Below, piece by piece: positions 16,686 to 22,208 of a DNA stretch of 37,540 nucleotides (within the stretch, counting starts at the first letter, position 1; each line of letters begins with the position of its first letter). This DNA comes from a virus. The stretch is from positions 1-37,540 of IMG/VR virus record IMGVR_UViG_3300043313_001888, one strand, 5' to 3'. The notes beneath the pieces were generated by a model. It did no database searches. It saw nothing but the letters and a program-made list of their open reading frames with translations, and was not told where the DNA came from. The translations under genes and the position numbers were made by a program.

Positions 16686-17351
16686 TCAGGAACGCGGTCC
16701 CTCGATCTCGCTGCGCCGGATGTCGGTCATCTTCCGTGCCCGCTCGATCATCGCCGGTGTGATCGTGACCATCTTCCCGGAAGGCGGCGCGTGGGTCGGG
16801 AAGTCCTGCCGCGCGTACGGGTCAGAGTGTGTCGGCAGTGACGCAGAAGGCGGAGGCGGTGGTGGTGGCGAGTGCGACGGTCGCTGCGCCTGCGGTCCGA
16901 ACCTCTCCTCCAGTTGCTCCCAGGTGAAGTGCGCCTGCTCGTCCGGCTCGTACATCTCGACGCCGTCCTCCTGGAAGGTGACCAAGAACGGACCCCAACC
17001 TCTGATGCTGGCCGGCGAGCCCCAGCCGACTGGGGTGATCCACTCGCCGCCCTGCTCGTCCGGGCCGAGCGGCATCGCCCCGTGTTGCAGCCGCTCCAGC
17101 CTGGCCCGGTCCTCGGGGTTGTCCCGGCGGAACCAGCCCTCGGGTGGGGTGGGGTGTCGGCGGAGGAACTCCGCGCTCATCGCGTTGCGGAACTCCTGCA
17201 GCCGGTCCAGCTTGGCCGGGTACAACTCGTCGGGGACTGGGTTCTCGTTGTGCTCGTCGATGATCAGGTTGTCGAGTTCACGCAGCTCGGTGTCGGTGAG
17301 GTCGCGGATCCGGGCCAGGTAGTCGGCCAGACGCTGGGTGCTGTTGGTCAT
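16686..17351 (-). CDS. Unknown acidic protein with proline-rich linker
   Basis: 221 residues, start ATG at 17351 with GAGAGGA upstream; it overlaps the stop of the preceding minus gene by four bases. N-terminal helical segment (RLADYLARIRDLTDTELRELDNLIIDEHN), then a Trp-containing middle (GWGPFLVTFQEDGVEMYEPDEQAHFTWEQLEERFG). A proline run near residues 164-171 separates this from a C-terminal helix (TPAMIERARKMTDIRRSEIEG). I do not recognise a family. Last gene of the accessory operon. Confidence 0.75.
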   Translation of the reverse strand: MTNSTQRLADYLARIRDLTDTELRELDNLIIDEHNENPVPDELYPAKLDRLQEFRNAMSAEFLRRHPTPPEGWFRRDNPEDRARLERLQHGAMPLGPDEQGGEWITPVGWGSPASIRGWGPFLVTFQEDGVEMYEPDEQAHFTWEQLEERFGPQAQRPSHSPPPPPPPSASLPTHSDPYARQDFPTHAPPSGKMVTITPAMIERARKMTDIRRSEIEGPRS

Positions 17352-17719
17352 GCGGGGTCCTCTCGTGGCGGGGTGTGGGCGAAGCACGGGTGCTCCTCGC
17401 CGATCTGCTCGCGGTACAACTCTTTCGCCGCGGCGACGGTCTCGTTGTAGAACGTCGGGTGCAGGTAGGCCAGCCGACCCATCGCCATCCACCAGCCGAC
17501 GACCTTCTTCTTGAGCCGGGACCGGACGTAGGACTTCACGCCCTCGTGCTTCAGGACCACCGGCCACTCGGCGTTGGTGAACAGGTCGGCCCAGTAGGTC
17601 GCCTTGTAGACGGCGACCTGCTCCTCTTGGCTCATCGACTCGATGTCGGCCGCGATGGCGCACGGCATGTAGAGGTTCTTGCGGCGGAAGGTGTCGTCGC
17701 CGATCTTGTAGCTGGGCAT
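17348..17719 (-). CDS. Unknown basic protein
   Basis: 123 residues from ATG at 17719, chosen because the stop of a 20-codon upstream ORF overlaps it as TGATG; an in-frame ATG at 17755 has no Shine-Dalgarno. The sequence is rich in aromatic residues and Lys/Arg (YKATYWADLFTNAEWPVVLKHEGVKSYVRSRLKKKVVGWWMAMGRLAYLHP). No signal peptide, membrane segment or known motif. Function unknown; it overlaps the next gene and is clearly part of the operon. Confidence 0.7.
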   Translation of the reverse strand: MPSYKIGDDTFRRKNLYMPCAIAADIESMSQEEQVAVYKATYWADLFTNAEWPVVLKHEGVKSYVRSRLKKKVVGWWMAMGRLAYLHPTFYNETVAAAKELYREQIGEEHPCFAHTPPREDPA

Positions 17720-17781
17720 CAGCCGAGCATGCCAGACGTTGCACAGGGTATGCAACCGATGGGGTGGGCGGGGGTGCTCAT
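17719..17781 (-). CDS. 20-residue coupled leader peptide candidate
   Basis: The tiny ORF encodes MSTPAHPIGCIPCATSGMLG. Its ATG overlaps the stop of the upstream gene (ATGA) behind an AGGAG Shine-Dalgarno six bases away, and its TGA overlaps the next ATG (TGATG). This perfect coupling at both ends is the evidence that it is translated. It contains a C-x2-C pair, and the DNA carries a palindrome. No homology assessment was possible by eye. Confidence 0.5.
   Translation of the reverse strand: MSTPAHPIGCIPCATSGMLG
17739..17757. promoter_or_regulatory. Palindrome GTTGCA-N7-TGCAAC
   Basis: Perfect 6-bp inverted repeat with a 7-base spacer, centred about 29 bases upstream of the 17719 start and inside the small leader ORF. 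It has the shape of a dimeric-regulator site or small RNA hairpin. The regulator is unknown. Confidence 0.4.
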
Positions 17782-18026
17782 GACGGGCTCCTGTCGTAGC
17801 GGCTGGGGTCGATCTGGATCTGGTTCATCACGTCGGTGATGTCGCGGATGTGCTCGTCGAGCACCTCGAACCGGGTGTCCTCGCGCAGCACCAACCGCCA
17901 GCTGAACCTGCGGAACGGCACGCTGTCGGGCTCGGCGGTGAGGTGCCGACCCTCAGACAGGTCCAGCCGGAAGGTGAGCGCGGACACCGGGATCCAGGTG
18001 TGCTCGCTATCGTGGGGGGTGCTCAT
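17778..18026 (-). CDS. Small unknown protein
   Basis: 82 residues from ATG 18026, with GAGGAG five bases upstream. It contains beta-type sequence (TWIPVSALTFRLDLSEG, FRRFSWRLVLREDTRFEVLDEH) and ends in an Asp/Arg-rich stretch. The preceding gene upstream is separated by a strong hairpin (18074-18104), so this gene depends on read-through or a promoter I could not identify. No family recognised. Confidence 0.7.
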   Translation of the reverse strand: MSTPHDSEHTWIPVSALTFRLDLSEGRHLTAEPDSVPFRRFSWRLVLREDTRFEVLDEHIRDITDVMNQIQIDPSRYDRSPS

Positions 18027-18073
18027 CGTGCTCCTCGTGGTCGCTGTCACGCCTTCGGGTGGGTTTGTGAGCT

Positions 18074-18104
18074 GAGAGCCGGGGTTGTTGTGGCCCCGGC
18101 TCTC
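18074..18104. terminator. Strong hairpin terminator inside the minus-strand operon
   Basis: Perfect 11-bp stem GAGAGCCGGGG / CCCCGGCTCTC with a 9-base loop, 20 bases beyond the stop of the Ltp-like gene on the minus strand. Probably attenuates transcription into the four downstream reading frames. Confidence 0.75.
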
Positions 18105-18123
18105 ATCACGCTCAGCCGGTGGT

Positions 18124-18669
18124 TCAGTTCAGGCCGACCTTGTCAGCGGCGTACTCGGCCTGCGCCGGGGTGAACTTCTCACCGGCGCCGGAAGAGAGCT
18201 GCGTGATCAACGCCGCCCGCGACATGGGGCTCGTGTCGAGGTAGTTCTTCGCCGACTCGACGGCCTCCTTGTTGTAGTCGACCTTGATGTGGTTGACGGC
18301 GAACACGGCGTCCTTCCGTGAGTAGCCCTCGCCGTACTGCGAGGAGAGCTGCAGGATCAAGCCGCGCCGACTCATCCCTGACGTGGAGAGGTAGTTCTTC
18401 GCCGACTCGATCGCGTTCTTCTGTGCGGCGGTGTACTCGGGCTTCGGCTTGGACTTCGGCTTGGTTGCCGTCTCAGATCCAGAGTCTGAGTCGGAGGACG
18501 ATGACGTCGACTTGTCCTTCGACGAGCTGTCGCTTCCGCTGCCGCCACCGCTGGTGGCGATCGCGATCACGATGATCACCGCGACGACGATCGTGATGAT
18601 GCCGAGCGGCCGCTTGTAGAAGGGCTTCTTCTTGGTGGGTGCTGCGGGTGCTTCGGGCGTGCTGGACAT
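18124..18669 (-). CDS. Membrane-anchored Ltp-repeat protein, candidate superinfection exclusion
   Basis: 181 residues from ATG 18669 with AGGAGA upstream. Basic N-terminus, one TM segment at about 22-40, a Ser/Asp/Lys-rich linker at about 43-78, then two tandem copies of the Ltp-type helical repeat at about 87-129 and 135-177 (both A-x-ESAKNYL followed by MSR and LI-QLSS). In Streptococcus phage TP-J34 the lipoprotein Ltp with these repeats blocks DNA injection by other phages, and the repeat is common in actinobacterial surface proteins. No lipobox Cys is present, so the protein would be held by its TM helix with the repeats outside. Exclusion function is inferred from the family. It lies in the promoter-proximal half of an accessory operon, between a membrane coiled-coil gene and a terminator. 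Confidence 0.85.
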   Translation of the reverse strand: MSSTPEAPAAPTKKKPFYKRPLGIITIVVAVIIVIAIATSGGGSGSDSSSKDKSTSSSSDSDSGSETATKPKSKPKPEYTAAQKNAIESAKNYLSTSGMSRRGLILQLSSQYGEGYSRKDAVFAVNHIKVDYNKEAVESAKNYLDTSPMSRAALITQLSSGAGEKFTPAQAEYAADKVGLN

Positions 18670-18714
18670 GCGTTTCTCCTGTGTGTGTTGGGTGGTGAGT
18701 GCTGCGTGGCTGGT

Positions 18715-19212
18715 TCAGCTGGTCACGTGCTTGGGAGCGCAGGCTCCCCAGAAGGACTCGTAGTCCTCGAACCCGGCGTCCTCGATCAGCTTGTTGACGG
18801 CCTTGGCTTTCGGGTCCGCCTTGCCGATCTTGGCGTTGCCGGCGGCGTAGTCGAGGTCCAGGTAGTCGGTGGTGGCGTCGACCACCAGCTGGAGCTGGTC
18901 GTACTGGAGGTCGGAGACTTCGACCACCAGGGCGCACGCGGTCAGCTGCTCCTTGGCGTCGGACAGCTCCGACTGGGTGTTGTTGCGGTCATCGCGCGCC
19001 GAGTCGCGCTGGTCGGTGAGCGTGGCTACGCGAGCTTCGGCCTTGTCGGCCCTGGTCTCCTCGCTGACCGCGTAGACGGACACGCAGAGCAGCAGGAACA
19101 TCCCCAGCAGGGTGACGATGATGCCGATCAGCATCGGCACCTTGCTGCGCGTAGGCGGTGGTGGTGCGTACGGCACCGGTGTGGGGGTCGGAGTGTGGTC
19201 GATGGTCGTCAT
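18715..19212 (-). CDS. Membrane-anchored coiled-coil protein
   Basis: 165 residues from ATG 19212 (GAAGGA upstream), overlapping the upstream stop by four bases. A Pro/Thr-rich cytoplasmic N-terminus, one strong TM helix at about 25-49 (VPMLIGIIVTLLGMFLLLCV) and a coiled coil at about 50-95 rich in Ala, Asp, Glu and Arg. A C-terminal helical domain (VVDATTDYLDLDYAAGNAKIGKADPKAKAVNKLIEDAG) follows, ending with WGACAPKHVTS. Two Cys near each end of the soluble part could form a disulfide outside the cell. Its proximity to the Ltp-repeat gene suggests the two act at the envelope together. No family name is claimed. Confidence 0.8.
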   Translation of the reverse strand: MTTIDHTPTPTPVPYAPPPPTRSKVPMLIGIIVTLLGMFLLLCVSVYAVSEETRADKAEARVATLTDQRDSARDDRNNTQSELSDAKEQLTACALVVEVSDLQYDQLQLVVDATTDYLDLDYAAGNAKIGKADPKAKAVNKLIEDAGFEDYESFWGACAPKHVTS

Positions 19213-19739
19213 GCGTCGTTCCTTCTCTGTGTGGGTGGTGCGATGGGTGGTTGAGCGTTCGGGTAGCCCGCGAACAGTCGTTCGCGGAGGTTGCGGCTGA
19301 TGTCGTGAGAGGAGGGACCGTGCCGCAGCTCCCACTGCAGCCCGCGCGAGGCCACCTCGGCAGCGGCGTACTCCGCCCAGACCTTGGCCGCATCCGAGGT
19401 CGGGTAGTCCCGCCCGTGGATGAAGTAGCCCGAGAACGTGTCGGTGACGATCGCGTCCCAGTGCTGGCCGGGACCCTCCTGGGTCAGATCCCGGACCACG
19501 CACAAGGTGACCTCGCGGTTGCTGCGCTCGGCCTGGTCTTCGGGCATCCCCTGGACGCCGGGTCGGGTGAGAGTCAGGGTCCAGTAGCGATGGTCCGGGT
19601 CTTCGGTGTTGAGACCCCAGCCGTACGCAGGCTTTGGAGGCTCGAACTGGGGCAGGACCGGCCGCTGCAGGACGGGCCTGGCAGATGGATTCTCGGGCTC
19701 GGTCCAGACGATGCGGAACGGCTCGGTGGTGTCGGTCAT
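19209..19739 (-). CDS. Unknown protein with PTSxAAKxWAE motif
   Basis: 176 residues from ATG 19739, AGAGAGG upstream. The middle holds a strand-rich region (YWTLTLTRPGVQ, EVTLCVVRDL, HWDAIVTDTFSGYFIHGRDY) followed by YPTSDAAKVWAEYAAAEVASRG. The same closing motif occurs in the small protein encoded at 20330-20590, suggesting duplicated beta-beta-alpha domains. C-terminus Pro-rich. Comes after an inter-gene hairpin (19778-19808). Function unknown. Confidence 0.75.
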   Translation of the reverse strand: MTDTTEPFRIVWTEPENPSARPVLQRPVLPQFEPPKPAYGWGLNTEDPDHRYWTLTLTRPGVQGMPEDQAERSNREVTLCVVRDLTQEGPGQHWDAIVTDTFSGYFIHGRDYPTSDAAKVWAEYAAAEVASRGLQWELRHGPSSHDISRNLRERLFAGYPNAQPPIAPPTQRRNDA

Positions 19740-19777
19740 GTCGTGCCTCTCTGTGTCGTTGCGTGGATGTGCAGGTG

Positions 19778-19808
19778 CTGGGCGGCCGGTCCGAGGTCGA
19801 CCGCCCAG
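19778..19808 (-). terminator. Intra-operon hairpin
   Basis: Perfect 8-bp stem CTGGGCGG / CCGCCCAG with a 15-base loop in the 79-base gap between two minus-strand genes. No T-run. Probably a partial terminator or processing hairpin that sets expression of the downstream genes. Confidence 0.5.
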
Positions 19809-19818
19809 CGGTGGTGCG

Positions 19819-20124
19819 TCATGCGTCGTTGGTCAGGTTGTTCTCCACGTAGTGATCGACTGCCCGTCGGGCTCGCTCCTCGTCAGGCTCGACATCCCAA
19901 GCAATCGCGGTGTGGCTGCCAAGGCCGCTCAGCTCGTTGACCCGCCACAGCCAGGCGTCGTGGGACAGCCTCTCGGTCCAGAGCCGAAGCTCGATCGGAG
20001 GTTCTTCGGGATCGTCGTCAGGCACCGTCGTGCGACGGGTGCTGACCGAGTCGTTGTAGCCGCCTTGGTGACCACAGCGTTGCCAGCGTTCCGGGTCAGC
20101 TCGACCGGCGATGGGGATGCTCAT
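19819..20124 (-). CDS. Small unknown protein
   Basis: 101 residues from ATG 20124, overlapping the previous gene's stop (ATGA). It includes a pattern of strands and a helix (IELRLWTERLSHDAWLWRVNEL, then EERARRAVDHYVENNLTND). The general W/strand then helix layout recalls the neighbouring PTSxAAKxWAE proteins, but the motif itself is absent. No family recognised. Confidence 0.7.
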   Translation of the reverse strand: MSIPIAGRADPERWQRCGHQGGYNDSVSTRRTTVPDDDPEEPPIELRLWTERLSHDAWLWRVNELSGLGSHTAIAWDVEPDEERARRAVDHYVENNLTNDA

Positions 20125-20333
20125 GCGGGCACCTCGGTGAGGTCAGCGGTCCAGCCGGTGACCTGCTCGCCGTGGCAGTGCAACAGGGAGGCGATCATCT
20201 CGACCATGGCCTTGTCGTCGCCGGTAGCGGCGGCCAGCTCGACCAGCTCGGCGACGACCGTGTTGGTCTGCTCCACGTGCGTGCGGAGCAGCTCGGCCGC
20301 GCGGGCCACGGCGGTGGTCTCGGTGTCGGTCAT
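20121..20333 (-). CDS. Small helical unknown protein
   Basis: 70 residues from ATG 20333, overlapping upstream stop and downstream start by four bases each. Almost entirely helical and acidic (RAAELLRTHVEQTNTVVAELVELAAATGDD), probably a small helical bundle or dimer. Confidence as a gene rests on the two ATGA overlaps and on codon composition. Confidence 0.65.
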   Translation of the reverse strand: MTDTETTAVARAAELLRTHVEQTNTVVAELVELAAATGDDKAMVEMIASLLHCHGEQVTGWTADLTEVPA

Positions 20334-20590
20334 GCCGGCACCTGGGCTTCGGCCCACGTCTTGGCGGCGTGGCTGGTCGGGAACCCGTCGCGCTGCTCGC
20401 GCTGGTAGCCGTCGCGGCCACGGACGGACGAGTCGATCTGCTGGATGTCGGCGGACCAGGTGCCGTCTTCGACCTTCCAGGTGGACAGGTCGATCTCGAC
20501 GTTGCCTCGGTTGAGGTAGACGGCCGTGTGGCCGTCGTCGCGCTTGGTCCAGCGGTGCTGGAGAGCGGGCGTACGCTCGGGATTGCTCAT
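20330..20590 (-). CDS. Small unknown protein, first gene of the minus-strand operon
   Basis: 86 residues from ATG 20590 with an AAGGAG Shine-Dalgarno. Strand-rich start (TAVYLNRGNVEIDLSTWKVEDGTWSADI) and a C-terminal GFPTSHAAKTWAEAQV motif shared with the 19209-19739 protein. It is the promoter-proximal gene, behind a leader of about 65-70 bases carrying a GC-rich hairpin. Function unknown; the strand-helix design and basic residues would suit a small nucleic-acid or protein ligand, but nothing shows which. Confidence 0.75.
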   Translation of the reverse strand: MSNPERTPALQHRWTKRDDGHTAVYLNRGNVEIDLSTWKVEDGTWSADIQQIDSSVRGRDGYQREQRDGFPTSHAAKTWAEAQVPA

Positions 20591-20618
20591 CGGGACTCCT
20601 TCTCAGTCCTGGTGGGTC

Positions 20619-20645
20619 GCCCCGTCGGTCTGTAGCCGGCGGGGC
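20619..20645 (-). promoter_or_regulatory. Leader hairpin of the minus-strand operon
   Basis: Ten-pair stem GCCCCGTCGG / CCGGCGGGGC (one T-G wobble) with a 7-base loop in the 5' leader. Read on the plus strand it is followed by TTCTT and would terminate plus transcripts. On the minus strand it may act as an attenuator or stabilising hairpin. Confidence 0.5.
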
Positions 20646-20664
20646 TTCTTGCGTTGTGGAGACC

Positions 20665-20692
20665 ACTCTAGCAGATATGACAGAGATGTCAA
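20665..20692 (-). promoter_or_regulatory. Minus-strand operon promoter
   Basis: On the minus strand: -35 TTGACA (plus-strand 20687-20692), 16-base spacer, -10 TAGAGT (20665-20670). The -35 is a perfect consensus and the -10 matches TANNNT, making it the best sigma70-type promoter seen in the window. Confidence 0.8.
20678..20691. promoter_or_regulatory. Operator TGACA-N4-TGTCA over the promoter
   Basis: Perfect inverted repeat TGACAGAGATGTCA lying over the -35 and spacer of the minus-strand promoter. A dimeric repressor bound here would block RNA polymerase. The adjacent divergent HTH gene (20757) is one candidate regulator. Confidence 0.6.
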
Positions 20693-20756
20693 ACCTTGAT
20701 TGAGAGCGTTCCGTCTGCTTGACTGGGCGCACGACACATGACGCATAGGAGGCACC

Positions 20757-20963
20757 ATGACGACCCCACCGATCGAGGAGAACGATCTGCAGGAACGGCT
20801 CAAGCCGCTGGTCACCATCAGCCAGGCCGCCGAGACGCTGAACATGGACTACCAGCGGTTCTACCGGCTGGTACGTCGCGGTGAGGTGCCGGTCTACAAG
20901 GTCGCCGGCCGCAAGATGGTGCATCGCGACGACCTGGCCAAGCTGGTCGAGTTCCCGGCCTGA
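20757..20963 (+). CDS. Excisionase-like / MerR-type HTH protein
   Basis: 68 residues, ATG 20757 behind a good AGGAGG Shine-Dalgarno. Single winged-HTH of the excisionase/HTH_17 type: LVTISQAAETLNMDYQRFYRLVRRGEVPVYKVAGRKMVHRDDLAKLVE at about residues 17-65. The pattern S-Q-A-A-x-x-L plus R-x-G-x-x-P is diagnostic. In phages such proteins act as excisionases or small regulators. No integrase is present here, so a regulatory role, probably over the divergent operon, is more likely. It is the first plus-strand gene after the divergent promoter region. Confidence 0.85.
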   Translation: MTTPPIEENDLQERLKPLVTISQAAETLNMDYQRFYRLVRRGEVPVYKVAGRKMVHRDDLAKLVEFPA

Positions 20964-20990
20964 GCCGTAGACCTACAGGGCGGTCGATGC

Positions 20991-21004
20991 GTATGTTTAA
21001 CCAC
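20991..21004 (+). promoter_or_regulatory. Copy of the 14-nt motif (variant) upstream of primase
   Basis: GTATGTTTAACCAC, two mismatches to GTT-N3-GTAACCAC, in the 207-base gap between the HTH gene and the primase gene. Confidence 0.4.
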
Positions 21005-21070
21005 ACCCTCTTCGCCCCGGACCTTGGCGCGGTGGCTCTCGTGGAGCTGACGTCATAGGACGCCCGGATA

Positions 21071-21096
21071 GGCGAAAGCCCCGCTGGCACGGGGCT
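21071..21096 (+). terminator. Overlapping GAAA-loop hairpin and terminator hairpin
   Basis: GGC-GAAA-GCC (21071-21080) is a GNRA-capped mini-hairpin whose 3' arm is also the start of a second stem, AGCCCCG-ctggca-CGGGGCT (21077-21096). The two cannot form together, an arrangement expected of an RNA switch or attenuator ahead of the primase gene. No known riboswitch family is claimed. Confidence 0.5.
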
Positions 21097-21170
21097 CTCA
21101 GAGAAAGGCACTTGGTGAAGGCGCGACTTTCTGATTCGCATGATAGCCACTCTCAGGGTTGGCGACCAGC

Positions 21171-22208
21171 ATGAGTGGCAACGACGAGACCAGCGACCGG
21201 ATGATCCGCGCGGCTCACGACGCCGCGACGATGCCCACCGGCCGCGACGCTGGGGCGATGCTCAGCGCTGCTGGCTGGGCGGTGTTCCCGGTGCCGGTCG
21301 GACACGACCGAGACGGGTGCTCCGCCTGCCCGCCGACCAAGGCGCCGTGCGAGGGCAAGCACGACACCGGCCTGTCAGCGATGTACTACCGGCACGCCTC
21401 GACCTCACCGCAGACCTGGATCACCAACGCTGTCGGGGTGATGCGCAGGCACCGGGTCACCGACGTCAACATCGCGGTGGTGCCGTGGATGTGCGCGGTG
21501 CCGCTGATCGGCATCGACCTGGACGGCGGTGAGGCGGTCGACGGGTTTCCCGCGCTGCACACCGGCAGCTTCCGGGTGGAGACCTCCGGCAAAGGTGTCG
21601 GGCGGCACGTCTACCTGGCCGGTGCCAAGGCGGCGATCACCGGGCTGCACCGCTGGGGCGGTGAGGTCAGGAGTGACCGCGGGCACCTGATGATGGCACC
21701 CTCGCTGGTGGCCGATCGGCGCGACTACTACCGACCCGTCGGGGGGCGGTTCCCGGACGTGTCCGACCCTGCGATGGACGAGGTGCTGGCGGGGGTCTCC
21801 GCCAGCTCTTCGGGAGTGGGGGCCGACGCGCTGCCCGAGGACGAGGTCTGGGAGACGGTGTTGGCGTTCTCCCGCCGACCGGCCCAGCCGTGGGCGGTGG
21901 CCAAGCTGGACTACTACCTCGACCGGCTGGCCCAGGCCGGGCCTGGTGACCGGCACCCCAAGATGGTGGCCGCGGTCGGCTGCGCGGTGGCCTGTGCCGG
22001 TCGCGGGGGGCTGCCGCTGCGGTGGGCGCTGGAGCGGGTGACCGAGGTGTTCGGCACCGTCCTGTGGGGCGAGGCCGACCGCAACCCCGAACGCGAGGTG
22101 CTCGCGGTGGCAGCCTGGACGCTGGGTCAGCAACGGGCGCGGACTGACGAGATCTACATCGACGATGACTTGATCGAGTGGGCGCGGCGCGCTCACGAGG
22201 AGAGCTGA
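21171..22208 (+). CDS. Prim-pol type DNA primase
   Basis: 345 residues from ATG 21171 (a TTG 12 bases earlier is in frame but lacks support). Archaeo-eukaryotic primase fold as in bifunctional primase/polymerase N-terminal domains: an N-terminal AGWAVFPVPVG motif, GIDLDGG at about 114-120 with the metal-binding D-x-D (116-118), SGKGVGRHVYL at about 140-149 with the conserved His, and RSDRGHLMMAPS at about 167-178. A cysteine cluster CSACPPTKAPCEGKHD near 45-60 probably binds zinc, as in related primases. The C-terminal 120 residues are helical linker. It synthesises primers on the replication fork and is coupled by a 1-base overlap to the helicase gene. Confidence 0.85.
   Translation: MSGNDETSDRMIRAAHDAATMPTGRDAGAMLSAAGWAVFPVPVGHDRDGCSACPPTKAPCEGKHDTGLSAMYYRHASTSPQTWITNAVGVMRRHRVTDVNIAVVPWMCAVPLIGIDLDGGEAVDGFPALHTGSFRVETSGKGVGRHVYLAGAKAAITGLHRWGGEVRSDRGHLMMAPSLVADRRDYYRPVGGRFPDVSDPAMDEVLAGVSASSSGVGADALPEDEVWETVLAFSRRPAQPWAVAKLDYYLDRLAQAGPGDRHPKMVAAVGCAVACAGRGGLPLRWALERVTEVFGTVLWGEADRNPEREVLAVAAWTLGQQRARTDEIYIDDDLIEWARRAHEES

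Noticed and set aside
20757-20963. Lysogeny module with excisionase
   Set aside because: No integrase, attachment site or partition gene found in the closed genome; the HTH protein alone does not prove a temperate life style.
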